A stretch of DNA of 64,000 nt from Haemonchus contortus (lineage: Eukaryota; Nematoda; Chromadorea; Rhabditida; Trichostrongylidae): the NCBI GenBank assembly GCA_000469685.2, contig LS997564.1:39900448-39964447 (forward strand). Reading direction: 5' to 3'. This document shows, one piece after another, positions 36,269 to 48,799 of the stretch; the first letter of the stretch is position 1; every line of letters starts with the position of its first letter. The translations under genes were made by a program, and so were the position numbers. The notes below the pieces were generated by a model that had not been told where the DNA came from, searched no databases, and saw only the letters and a list, made by a program, of their open reading frames with translations.

Positions 36269-38427
36269 GGTCTTCGAAAGTAACATCATTTAGTTGATGT
36301 AGTGAATAGACAGTTGATTCTGAATTCACCATAAATTGGAAAGTGACTTGGGATCGTAGTACAATTTGAACGTGCACCTAATCGATTCATCGCACTGAAT
36401 TGAAAAATATGCATTGCAAAAAATCCAAGTCAACTTTTCCCTTCGTCCAAGCAGGTTGCAACCAGTTGACTGATCTCGGTGGGCTCGGTTTTCCCTCATA
36501 GGGATTAGTCCTTGAGCCAAGGAATTGTCGAACGCCTCCTCAGATGCAACATTGTCTTTGCTGAAGTTGGCAGTGCCATTTCTCAAGTCATAATATGTGA
36601 ATAATAGCCATTTACTCATAAATGAGCCATTAGCACAAAAAAGGACGAAGGGAAAGTTTTAGTTTTGGGGACTGATTCAATAAAGTCGTTGTCATCACTT
36701 TGGCTTTATGACTTTTATGACTTCTGGCCGCGAGATGTTAGGGTTAGATTTTCCAGAACGAGAGGCAATCTCATTTTTCTTTCCATTCTTTCTCCTTCCT
36801 TGCAAATAGCCCTCCTATACAGAAGGTAGAGAGTTCCGCATAGCTAATCTATCGAACCTAATTTAATCGTTCAAGTGGAATGGTGGGCAATGAGCAAAAG
36901 CCCAGCTTTGGACGGAACACTTTCTCTCATTGCCCTTTTCTCGTTTCCTATCAACCAGTTCAGTTAATTCCATGAAGTAGAGCTGTAGATCTTGAAGAAT
37001 TTGCGGTCTACAGACATTTGTCCTGGGAAGGCACGCCCCTTCTCGGTAGCCCCGCCCACTTCCGAATGTATTGGATGCGTTGAAATGACTACTTATTCTG
37101 GAGACTATTTCAACACCATTTTTACTTGCAGCTTTTCTGAAACTCATTATCCTGGGAATTAGATGAGGCATAGTTCATGACTTTGCCCCCTGAAATCAAT
37201 AGCCTTCTCTTTATGCGTTTTTCCCATAGGATCATTACCAAATACCGAAATTTATTTTCAAGAATAATTATGATAAGTAATAAACCATATCCAGAACCAG
37301 GACTGATCACCTTTGGTCTCTTACTTTTCCTCCACAAGCTGTCTCTTGAAGCGTATGGGGATGGTGCTGTTCCGTGGCGAGCTTTTCAAACTTTTTCATT
37401 GACCCTCGTCATTTCAATATTTCCAAAGAGCTTCAGAGTTCTGAACGCATTCCTTATCTTACAGCTCTCTAATCTTTTCAAGATATTCTCTCAACATCTT
37501 GGCCATTGTTCATTTTTCTTCGACTAAGCAAGGGCCCCTACATGATAGCCCTCATATCTGTTTTTCTTGAAATTCTTCAGTAAGCCCCTTCAGTAGCCCC
37601 CACACAAATTTCCAGGCATTTTTCTATAAACTCCTCTCGTTCTATTCATAGCATTCTGTTTATTCGGTGCATCGTTGACAAAGTTGCCCCAGGCTCGAGC
37701 TATAATACTCTGGGAGCATCGAGTTCAGGGCGCCCGGGCCAAGTAAACTTCCTTAATCCTTTGGAGCATGTCACCAACTCGGCTGAGAGAATGCAGCCAT
37801 TAAGAGGAATGTCAAAAAGCCATCGGGACCAAAAAACCAATGCTTAGCTCAGGAATGTACTCAAATACCTTCGGTGTTGCGTATAGGAATCTCAGGCTCA
37901 GAGGAGCAATCAGGAAGTCGATCGATACCGTACCCCTCCTCTACTTTCCGCTTACCCTGTTCGGATAAAGTAACTACAGGGAGCGTTGCCTGTTCAGAAA
38001 GTTTGGTTGAATGACTAGAAAATCTAATTTGAATGCAATTAAGTTTGTAGTTACTGGGCAGAAACGCAATATGAAATGGAATGGATTACAGCATGGTAAA
38101 CGGATGTCATCATGATTGATAGTTATCTCCCAATGCCACTTTTTTATCTCCGTTCCATAGAAAGAAGGGCTGCAGGAACAAGATTTGTGAATTATTTAAT
38201 ATTTACTATTACCGCTTGAATTCGAGAGGTTCCGCATGTTACCCCTTTGGAGCCCTCGCGAAGCACTTTGCACAAAGATAATTGGTAATATCTACGATAC
38301 TTGCTGGAAGAGTTGTAGGTCCTCATTCGTGGAAAAAACTTTGAGGATCCACGAAGTGAATAACGGATTTTATCAATTGCGCTGGACGTAGATCTTCTTA
38401 TTCTACGTGCATTTTTGAAATAGGATG
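36269..38427. other. Non-coding stretch, nothing recognised
   Basis: No gene or RNA supported. A GC-box-like motif pair occurs at about 37030-37068. Confidence 0.4.
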
Positions 38428-38725
38428 AGAGAGTGGAATAGGTGTAGTGGCAAGTGGCGCACTATCTCACACGCATGGCCAGGGGTTCGAATCCCGAATC
38501 GGTATCCACCTAGACTAACCAGGCTTTCTATCCGTCCGGGGTCGGTGAATTGGTACCAGACTTGTGTGGGAGGATAAAACCACTGGATTGTACATAGGCT
38601 GGCCAACGCAACACATTGTATAGGCCACACATGCATTCAAAACGCCACTGCGATTCTGAATGGATGTTAAATGCGGGGCGCATCCATCAGAAGGGATTGA
38701 TCGACGTCCAAGGCTTTACCCTTCA
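38428..38725 (+). mobile_element. tRNA-derived SINE, copy 9 (moderately diverged)
   Basis: The head GGTGTAGTGGCAAGTGGCGC and B box GGTTCGAATCC are intact, and the full body and a CTTTACCCTTC tail follow. No clear target duplication is left. It begins a block that is repeated at 20989-21715. Confidence 0.9.
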
Positions 38726-39160
38726 GACCATCAATAATGATTAGGGATGTATAGGATGGCACTGCTATATATTACATTCTGATATAAAATATAATTAACT
38801 ATTTATAACGTTCGTTGTAAAAAATATTTTTTTGAATTTGTTGGATCACTGGCTGTCAAATAATTGCTACTTAAATGCTTTGTAATTGCTTACAATGACA
38901 AATAATTAGAGACGTTCGACCCGAGACAAAAGTCGCTAGGAAATGGTAAAGCCACGCCTTCGTGGGCGGAGTTTTCTTCTGTTCATTTCCTGTGATCTTC
39001 AGGATTCTCGTCAACAAGATGTTGTACTTTTGGGGCTTCTGCAAGTAGCTCAATATTAAACTGAAGGGTAGTCAACTACTTCATTTTGTTTACTTATGCA
39101 GGGATGTGCCGTGCCGTGCACTTGTTGCTTGTTAAATTCCTACGATTAAATGCCTTATTT
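38726..39160. repeat. Block homologous to 21263-21715
   Basis: It shares ordered landmarks with the earlier block, including GATATAAAATAT, GCCACGCCTTCGTGGGCGG, TGTTGTACTTTTGGGGCT and TTGCTTGTTAAATTCC. See the entry at 21263-21715. Confidence 0.7.
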
Positions 39161-39408
39161 GGATATTCTTCATATTCTTCCAACTTTGATAAGTTGTTAT
39201 GCTAATGAATGGATAATATGCTTACAAACGATTCTGACTGCATATAGGTCGGATTTGAGAAGGAGGCTCGCGTGGAGGGAATACCGAGGTGGGTTTTTGT
39301 GTTGGGTGCAGATTGAACGGTCGACCTCTTCGATGGGCTTTGAATAGCACATGTGGAAAGGGGCCTTCCTGGGGCTCTTATGCGGTGGGGGTGTTTTCCC
39401 TTATTCGA

Positions 39409-39452
39409 CGCATCCCTCAGACAGGATTAATGGACGTCTAAAGACACTATCC
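39409..39452 (+). repeat. SINE 3'-end fragment
   Basis: CGCATCCCTCAGACAGGATT followed by AATGGACGTCTAAAG matches the 3' end of the SINE body. The rest of the element is absent. Confidence 0.7.
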
Positions 39453-42400
39453 TCGATCCGTTGAAATCAAAGAGAAATCGAAGGGAATTGTATTTTGTTA
39501 ATAAAATTTTTAAAAATAAAAATGTAGGAAGATGTTGCACATTGATTTAAGGAGGAAAGACAAAAAATGTAGTCAGAAACGGCAAATTAGCAAAGTAGAG
39601 GAAATGAAAAATGAAGTTTTTGTAGTGCTCAATAAAAAATGATTCTAAAAATAATCAGTGCAATCGCCATTGACGAACCATCAACTTTTTTCTCCATTTT
39701 TTTCTCTTCGATGGGATTTTTTTCTACTCAATGAGATTTCCAATCGTCCTTTCTTTTTAGCAGGATCTCAGACGCCACGAACAAAAATCGAAAAAATCCC
39801 ACAACTCTTTTTTGTTACGGGAAAAATATTTCAGTTTAGTTTAGTGTTTCTTTTTAAATATTTGAACAAGAAATCCTTGAAAAAACAACTTTTCCATCGA
39901 TAAAAATATCAATTGTCTAGTTCCGTCTTTTTTTTTTTTTTTTGAGGAAAAAACGAGGAAAATGACCTCCAATTTGACGAAATGGCAAAAAATATGACTA
40001 AAAATGTAGCATTCAGTGGGAGATGGTTATAAAGTGAACTGAAATATTTGAAATTATTTTTTCTAAAATTAATTATAACTTTTACTTTACCGATTTTTCA
40101 CGATATGCTTGTCAATCGTTCTTTCTTCTCAAGGAATACGCCATGTTGTAAAATCCTTTGATTAGCCTATTTTATGGATTGGTTAGTCTCATTGGAAGAC
40201 GGGACGTCAGAAAACAATTGGGATTAATGTCCCAAGCGCCAATGCAATTCTTTTACCATTTTGGCGATTCGCTACATGAACGTTGTATGAGCATGGGTAT
40301 AGGATACGAAAGTTAAATGCATGGCGCATACCAAAGAATCAAAACAGCGAGTGGTGAATGCTGATGATGGAGATAGGCTATAAAATGTTGGGAAGGCAAG
40401 AGGTAAGACCCTTGTAGAGATGAAGCCCACGTTTGTGAAAAGGGAATAAATAGCTCCTTTGCATAATGTTGTTCTGCCTAAGCCGTGTTGCCTAATTCCA
40501 CTTCCAAAAATAAACAACTGGTAATGTTTGCTTTTTGATGTTCTCATTGGTTTCGTGGCTGTCAAACATAAACTCGTCCAAAACAGGGAACATTATGAGA
40601 CCCTTCAGTTCTGATCTGATCTGGGTAGAGATCTGACTATTATCACCTTTTTGTAAGAGATGATTCCCATCCAGAAGGCTACGGGGTAGATGGCACTGGG
40701 ATGCGCCAGGTGTCCCATCGCCGCTCCAGTTCGTGGGCGAATTAGGAAGGCCGCATTACCTACACCTTAACAAACGATTGGTCCCATGAATTTTTATATA
40801 TTGATTTCACTTGAAAACTAATGTTCAGAGAACAAGCTCAGTTTACGTAACCTGAGTCCGATCCTCGAGCTGTGCGTAAGTCAAGAACGCCTCTTCCCAC
40901 TGAGACAATTCCGCTTTGTTTCATAATGCTGCTACCGTAATGCTCTAATGTTCTACCTTATTAGGATCTATGTATATAGGCAAAAAACTGCCCTTATTAC
41001 ATCAATAATCGCCTGAGTGGCTTCAACATCTGAATTTAATTATCGTCCTACGCGACAACCTCAAATAGAAAGCCATTTGACATTCATTACTCGCCATTCA
41101 TCCTGTACGTTCTTTGAAAAGCCTCAAGTCAGCTGAACCCAAGTAATTTACATGATAACAAGACGGTCAAGGTTCAATCTGAAGGATTTTTCAGTTGATA
41201 TTTATCTCGAAACCAACCCACAGGCCTTAATCTCCATAGCCGCCAAAGGAGTGGACTACGAATGTGGGCGTGGTCACGAGCCAACGGTAGGTCCCGCCCC
41301 TTGGCGGCGATCGTGACGCTCCAGTCCTCCTCTCTTCGCACATGCACGCATTCAGAATATACTCATTCAGCTACTCGTCAACTCGTCCTTTGGTTTCAAT
41401 AATTCTAAAGAGAATGCTGATTTACAGCTGAAAACTCATTCTATCGTTCTCTGACAATTACTGCTCCTCCAAGAAAAAACTGCTTGTTTCTATCGCTCTG
41501 ATGAGATATGACTTCATCGGGTTCACAGCTGCCCCCGAGCGAGAACATATAACCACAGTGTAATCCTTCAAGTAACTGATATAAGAAACCTTGTCACCTC
41601 GCTTGTCCCGCTCATTTTCCCTCTTATCCGAAACAGGGCCAGTTTTTATCGCTTTAAGGATGGGGGGATCCCGTCATCTGAGATGGGATTCGATGATGGG
41701 AAGGACATCGCCCCTTTGAATGCTAATTGGTCATGAAATCATACGCTCTGTTGAACTGCAGTGATTTACTGATGATCTACGGCCAAAAGTTGATTTTTAC
41801 ATAGTTTTTTTTCCTTTTTTAAATTGTTCTTGAACGGATTCGAGATAAGTATTGATATTTGATAAGAATTTTGAATCACGTTGAAAAAAAAAGAGTCTAG
41901 AGGGATTTTATGCTCTCCAGTCGCCTCTTCACCCGGGTCCCAATAGTGTTTTTTTTTGTGGTTGTAAATTTTTTCTGAAAAAAAATTTGCAAATAATTGC
42001 TATAGAATGCAGTCCCTTTATGTGATACCTATTTTTAGTATCGCTGTAATCTCTAATATCATAATCTTTCCCAGGAAGGTACTTTTCGTGATAATCCTTT
42101 GCAGGGCTTCTTCGGGCTGACTTCCTTTTCTCCCATCCATGATAATCGTATTATTTCGAGTAATTGTAATGTCCTCGACAAATGTGGTAAAATGGCTAGA
42201 GCAGCCGTCGGAATAGACGGGTCGCAAGATCAAATCTCTCCGGGGCTGAAGCTTCTCGGTCTCTCTGATCTCATTTTCGTAATTAAATGTTGAATTTTTT
42301 CTGGGTATAGGTGATCTGAAAAGCTTTCAAAAGGGTGGTAATGGAAATATAAAAGAGCCTACATGTGGGAGCATCCCTTTCCAGATATCCTGAGTCATTT

Positions 42401-45400
42401 AGTTACGCGCTCGGTATCAGCAATGGTTTAAAAACGCATTAAAAATCATTTAGTTCTGAACTTTGGTCCTATGGCTGTAAATAATATTACAAATAATAGT
42501 TGTTGTTGTAAATTTCCATCAAAATTTTTTATTTTTTAATTTTTCTTCTCGAATGGTGAGCCGAGAGCAGCGTGACCGGTTTGCAAACGTATAAACGACT
42601 TCCCTGCAATTAGACGTGACGGCCATGGTGTAGTTGGAGTGAGTTTCACACTTTCAGGGTAATCAAATCAGTACTGAGTCACTTTCCTTCCACTCTCTTG
42701 CTCAGCGCCAATGCTGCGTCTCTGCCGACTGACGAACTCCCTTGAGCAGAGGTTATCCGCACCGTCTAGTACTATTGGGTCTAGGTCACGGTTTAGGAGT
42801 CAGGAGGTGTCACTTGTTTCCCTAACGAAATTCAAGTTATCTCTCTTAGAGATCTTAATTAGTTAACCGTCCATTCTTCATTTTTGAAATTCTTAGCAAC
42901 AAAAGGCGAAGAATCGCAACACGAACAGTTACCCAGTTTCGGACGAGGGGCCTCAATGGCAACTCCTGACCCATATCTCGTGAGGTTGAAATGCAAAAAT
43001 TCCAATACAAGATCCCCCAAGGATAATCGTTTTTTGACTAATTGGTCGTGTTATTATTGACCTCCTACCTACTGTATTTTCTCTTACTTTTACTTTTTAC
43101 TGTATTTTTTTCCTGCTGACCCAAATCGTGGTTTGCAGTAAGTCAGGCTTGAAAATACCCCCAGTCTGATTTTTCACCTTGCCATGATTTTTCGATGGAT
43201 TCCACTGCCACACCCTCTTGTTACTCGTCCATCGTTTTGTACTGTGATGTTTACTTTCGTTTACTTTTTGCTGAGGTACTTCATTAATATACACACCAGC
43301 GGTGAGAGAACGAACAGTGTAAGTGTGAGTTGACAACGAAATCTGTTGGGGTGGACTAATTGTAGAGAGGTACATAAACATCAAAATACGGATTGGTCTA
43401 GTTGGTCAGACCTCCGACAGAGTTCAAATTATGACCAAAATGAGCTTTTTCGGCGAAATGTAATGTATAGAATTATGGCTAAACCTTTGCATAGCCCCTA
43501 AGTGTCATATGGTCCCGGAACGGAACGGGTACGGTACGAGTAGCTTTGCTCTAGCTGTACCATTGGCGTTTATAACTTACTTCCATGAATGATATGAAGA
43601 ATATTAGGGTAAATCCATAGTATGAAGATGATCCCTGAAAGTGATAACAACTGATAAGAGCTGATTACAAGTGAGATAAGAAATGAATGACTGCTGTTTT
43701 TCTTTTTTTTTTTCTCACGATTTCTTCCACGAATGATATTGGAGAACATCGGTCAAAAAAAGAACCCCGTTTCGTATTTAATCGGGTGTCCGCTGGTTTC
43801 CGGGTTCTTTTACGAAATGTTGACTTTGGTTAAGAACCGGTAGTTGCGTCATGTTGTACTGGTACTGGTCAGATAAATTGTAATAGAGCTAAGTGTCTTC
43901 TGGAGATTCTGAAAAATTGAGAAAAAAAAGGTAGAAACTATGGGGGAAATGTTTTCCTGCGGAAAAAAATATTTTTGCTGGAGGAGAGTTTCCTCCCTAT
44001 TTTTCGATCTTTCATTCCGATCTGCCAACCAGCAAGCTTCGTAGAGTGCTTCTCTTCTTCTGCTCCCAAAGAGACTTTAGGACACGATCTTCTTGAAAAT
44101 GGTTTTCCTGTTGAAACGTAGGCAGGCCTCATTTGGATTTGTGCACTTTCTTTCAAGCTCAACCTAAGTGTCACGCAACGTCGTTTCATAGGCCCTGAAA
44201 GGTCAGTCGATTGTCCCAGAAAGCTGAATTCCATTCCAATTTGTTATCTGATGACTGGAAGCCATGGCATTGGCTTTGGTTTTACTAGGACTGTGTACTC
44301 GAATAGCATGAAAGCAATGCTTTACCCTGTAGGTTCCGTAGGTGGACGGAATGGAGAGTAGTTCCTGTACGTTAGTCCTGGCTACGGACTTTGCTGGGCA
44401 CTTACTGAGTACTTACAAAGCTTCACGGAAGTGTAGACGTGCTAAAGAAAGAGCTGTGAACTTCCTTCAACGACGAGTGCAAGGTCATATTCCTTTTGCA
44501 GTACGTCTCCTGCCTCAGAGAATTTCGTTTGGCCTCTCCCCTGCCCAATGGATTCTTCTGAGGAGTGCTTCATTAACATTGTTCTAGATAGATGAGGAGG
44601 GAGGGGGTTGTAAACCTCTCTATCACCTCTAGTTACACGAAATCAGGCACTATATGTTACTCTTTTGAAAAATTTTGGAACAAAAAGATTCCGCTCAATA
44701 ACAACCTCGCTATGAAAATTCGCTGAAAAAACTAAAATTAGCTCTGCCAGATTGAGAGTCGATATTTTTTAATACTCGTAATGTAAGAGTCAGATTATTT
44801 TTCTTTGTATCCTGATCTGGCTTAATCTTTATCTTTCTTTATCTTTATCCCCGCCCAGTTGACTAAATGGAGAAAAACATGACTTCAATGAAGGAGGAAC
44901 CACCACTGACGTAAAATGGAAATTGGGAAAATAGGGGAGAAAAGACAAAAGCATATGCATAAGCAAAACCTCCAAAACTAAGGATTCGCCCTTCGAAGCT
45001 TCTGGAGGGTCGTTTGAAGAGTAGTACAATGATCTACAGCCTGAATATAGCAGATGAGCATACCAGTTCATAAGAACCAAACAGTTAGTTGTACAAATGA
45101 ATAATCCTGGAGCCACCCCCTCCCTTCCCATGTATTGCGTCAAAGTCTTCTCAACTTTTTAATCTGTAGTAGTCTCACTTTGAAAGCGTTTTCCTTGTTC
45201 AATTAAACTTAATTAACTATTTTGATGTCTCCTGGTACAATTTGATGAATTTAGCTTATTTACACATAGAACAGTATGACCGCTACCTGGACAAACATTG
45301 GCGATGACATGCTTTTTCGATGGCTTAAAGATCCAAGCGGTTCAGCTTCAGGCTCTTCTCATAGTCATGTCAATAAAAGATTTGGTCTAGTCATTTTTCG

Positions 45401-48400
45401 AATATTCGGAGTCGGGAAATCTGATGAGGAGGGATTCCGTCCAATTGTCTTTTTTTCTGAAAATTTACGATTCCTTGTCTCAGCTGCAGCCTTATAGCTG
45501 AAACGGTCCCAGGCTATGAGGACCCGGAAACCCCCAGAGAACACCCGAAATGACGGCAATTCAGATTTGTTGAAGCCATCCACGTCCAGGCAGCTGGATG
45601 CGGCTAATTTTTACCGTCTCTCTGGATGCGGGTATGTGTGCACGTACTTTTACGTGGTGTGTGTCTGTGAGTACGCGGAAGCTGTGAAATGGACGTGTGG
45701 ATGAGGGAGCAGGATAGGGTAACACAGGTGTGTAAATATAGATGAGCGTTCGGTATCTTTGAGAGAAAACGACGCCCACCCCTAGCCCTAGCCACCACCC
45801 AAAAATCCCTGCATCATCGCCCGTTCTGGCCGTTGTGACGAGCCTCCGATATCAGTTTTCATGTTAACGACATGTGTTTGCTCATTGTGTTTTCACGTTA
45901 GACGGCTCCTACCGTGGGATCCTGTGAAAATGGGGGTGTCCCCGAATGGGTGATCTAAGAGCTCTTGTCCGGGAAACAAGAGAAAGATCCGTCATTTCCA
46001 AATGCTTCTCCCATCCGGACTTCATTGGATTACTCTACACTTTTAGCTCTCTGATGTGTCGTCGTCGTCTCAGCCGTCCCGGCTCCTCTTCACTCCTCAC
46101 ACCGGGGCACAGCTAATCGCTTCGCTCTTCCCCGACCACGTCACTGCCAGCCAGTCACTCGTTGTTCTCATTTCAGTGCGAGCCTCACCGATTCAATCAC
46201 GATGTCAGTTTGAGACGTCCTCGTCGTCGAGTCGGTGAGAGACGGCAACTGAGCGCCGTCAACGGCTCACTAGAAACATTTTTGGGAATGTTCGGGGGAT
46301 CCAACGAAAAAGCTACATATCGATTTCTCATCACTGCTAACACCTAACGGGTTCTAATTATTTATTCATTCTGTCGGATGCAAGCATCCGGAAGTAATCA
46401 ATTACTTCCAAGTGTATCTCGCCTTTCGTACCTAAAAGGGCACATCCCTTATCGGCAAACATTTGCATACCTAATCACACCACTGAGTTCATGACAATTA
46501 AATTTTTTCAAAGTGTACTTACAATGTTGATATTTTCGCTGAACTAATCGAAGTGAAGCCTTACTCATCGCCTTTCCTGAAGAGTCTTCTAGAACACTAT
46601 ATCCAGTTTTTAGTAAAATCGAAGTCACACAATTACAAAATTGCCTAATTCACGACTTCCTACTTCTGCAACCCTCTTGGGGAAGCTCCGCCCCTGGAGA
46701 TAGCTCGGCCCACTCGCGAATACTGGGGTTTACAAGCATAGGAGCCCTAAAATTAATTGCTTATTGTTCATTTTTAGTTTGAACTGCTGCGGTTAAAATA
46801 GATCTAGCTATTTACTATGTTACAAAGATAATAAAAAAGTAGCAGTAACGGAATTCACAATAGTAATGGCAATAGTCGCGATACTTCTGTAGGTATTGGC
46901 CTTATGTCATATCGTCCAATGTCACATGTTCATTACTCAGATCAAATCCCAGATCGAATTCTGTTCGAATCTTGCAGTTGTTCCATTTTTTGGAAATGGT
47001 TGGTTTATTATAAATTAGTTCTATGTAGAAGACCTAGAAAAGTCTGATTTGAATTCGTCTCAATTGGGAGTCTTCAATGCGTCCCCCCCCCCCTCGCCTG
47101 CATGTGTGAGTCGATCGCGCAGTCGTCATTATGATTCTCAGAAGAACTCACGGTATGGCTCACCCTAATAAAACTTTTTTTTGTCCGAATTTCTCTGAGG
47201 TGCGGATGACATTAAGGAAATGAACTGATTCGATTTAAATACAACTCTAACTGCTTCCCTATAGAACCGGTATTACAGCACTACCGTGCTGTAGTTGGGC
47301 CCATAAATTTTATTTACATTGGATTTCTTCATTTTTTGTGTTTTTATAGATTATTCTTTATTTATTTTTCAGTTTTATTTATTTTTCTATTTTTTTCTTT
47401 ATTTGTTACTTTGATTAGGCTCCAGATGACACCTTCGTTGGAGAGAAGATGACGCTTCGAAGCCCTATATTTGTAAAGGTCGAGGACCTAAGCTCAGTAT
47501 AAATTGGCGTTATACTAGTGAATACTTGCTAGCCGGATAATTTATGATTTATTTGTTTATATTTATTTATAATGATTATGCTTGTGTTTACAGAAATTAA
47601 CTTCAATTTTTCAAAACAAAAAACATTCTGTTTACGATGAGTCGATTTGAAAAAAAGGCACTCAGATTCTCAGACGTTCTCATCGGGCAGGCTTGGCTCT
47701 CAGTCTAATTGTTGGGGTGGGGTTTCTAATTTCAAATCTATGGTGAGCTGCCGTTTTTTTTGCGATGCCTACAATCAGTAGCCTTTGCAACGTTTTTCAA
47801 CGGCTGCTGGCGAGTATTCTAAAGGAAAAGTGTCCAACAATAGAATTATTCTGTGAATGGCTATGGCTTATTAGATTTTTTCACATTTTCAGATGAAAAA
47901 AAAAACTCAAAATCTCAAGGCTTTTTGAAAAAGCGTAATTTTTATGTAAGAAAATTGGGTTTGCGGTAATTTCCGGTCGTTCTGTGTGAAAAAGGGCGCT
48001 GCGATGTTTTCGTAGGGCATAGTACAATCATTCATATTTATAAGGAGGCATGGGCAGTCCGTCCGTCCGTACTTTTACGTTTTTCGGGTTAACTTGTAAC
48101 CTCCTACTTGAGGTTACACACAGGAGTTTTCACTTCTCAAATTACTCTACCCCTATTGATTTTTGTTATCTCTTCGTTCCCTTCGGCTAGCGTGCTGAGG
48201 TGGTACTCGTCGGCTTTGCTTTATCCTTATGGAAGGAAGGGAACTGCCGCCCACCCGCAGCATGCCCGCTTACTTCTTCTCCCGCTTACTCGTCATCATC
48301 ATTGGCCATTTATTCGCTCATCAATGCAGGCCTCCTTAACCAACATCCATAGTCTTCCTCTAACTCCCACATTCCTATACATCTCCTTCATCCGGGTCTT

Positions 48401-48485
48401 TTCCAACCCAAATCGATCCATTTGGGCATGTCTGTATGTATCGTAGGCTTCCAGATCCACCCGAACATATGTCGTTCAATTTCAG
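39453..48485. other. Non-coding stretch upstream of the receptor exon
   Basis: No supported coding gene. Visible items are a T16 run at 39928-39943, a GATA-type cluster at 43641-43680 (GATAA three times, one as ACTGATAAG), GC-box-like pairs near 41260 and 46681, a C11 run at 47083-47093, and an 8-bp inverted repeat at 48096-48117. A relatively GC-rich patch at 46030-46330 contains CTCATTTCAG followed about 55 nt later by GTGAGA. It could be a 5' non-coding exon of the receptor gene, but this is speculative. Confidence 0.4.
48096..48117. promoter_or_regulatory. Perfect 8-bp inverted repeat upstream of receptor gene
   Basis: GTAACCTC and GAGGTTAC are separated by six bases (CTACTT), about 390 bp before the receptor start codon. 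It could be a dimeric factor site or a small hairpin. There is no direct evidence of function. Confidence 0.25.
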
Positions 48486-48515
48486 ATGAGCTACGGTAAC
48501 TGGTTAAAATGCTAG
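48486..48515 (+). promoter_or_regulatory. Upstream ORF overlapping the receptor start codon
   Basis: A strong acceptor, CAATTTCAG, ends at 48485 and is followed immediately by an ATG. That ATG opens a nine-codon frame (MSYGNWLKC) whose TAG stop lies just past the receptor ATG, which is embedded in its AAATGC codons. If the acceptor is used for spliced-leader trans-splicing, the mRNA would begin with this ATG. The small frame would then limit translation of the receptor through leaky scanning or re-initiation. If it is an ordinary cis-splice acceptor, an upstream exon exists and the same ATG still precedes the receptor start. Confidence 0.5.
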
Positions 48516-48799
48516 GCGAAAGCAACGCATCCTCGCTGTTCGCATTCACATCCCTGTTGGATACATCCGACGACAGCCCGGCGACAGTCGGCGACAATTT
48601 GTCGCCCTCATTCGCTGCTTCCAACAATTCACTACAACCGTTTATGGAATCAGTAACATTGGCTGCCGTATTACTATTGCTGATATTAGCTTGTGTTATC
48701 GGTAACCTACTGGTCATCGTTGCTATAGCCTGTGAACGCGATTTACGCGGTCGACCACAGTACTATCTGATATTCTCGCTTGCTGTCGCCGATCTTATC
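48509..48799 (+). CDS. First coding exon, rhodopsin-class amine-type GPCR
   Basis: This exon encodes 97 residues. The first 47 form a Ser/Thr-rich extracellular tail with N-glycosylation sequons at N6, N30 and N39. TM1 spans about residues 48-74 and contains the GN signature (N66). A short basic loop with ERDLRGRPQ follows, then TM2 begins with YYLIFSLAVADLI and its conserved aspartate D95. LAVAD in TM2 is typical of biogenic-amine receptors. The exon ends in phase 0 at ATC|GTGAGT, a consensus donor, inside TM2. The start is fixed by an in-frame TAA at 48497 and by the acceptor at 48485. It is most like a serotonin, octopamine or dopamine-type receptor. I cannot assign the ligand from one exon, and TM3-TM7 are not visible downstream in the window. 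Confidence 0.85.

Noticed and set aside
42180..42260. tRNA-like patch with GTGGTAAAATGGCTAGAGC
   Set aside because: Only a loose A-box resemblance. No B box or SINE body follows.
47275..47294. TACAGCAC/GTGCTGTA inverted repeat
   Set aside because: An 8-bp stem alone is not distinguishable from chance, and no gene or repeat is near.
48108..48446. 112-codon open frame upstream of the receptor
   Set aside because: It is Ser/Leu-rich and T/C-biased, with no domain. It ends before the acceptor at 48485 without a donor and more likely is outron or promoter DNA.
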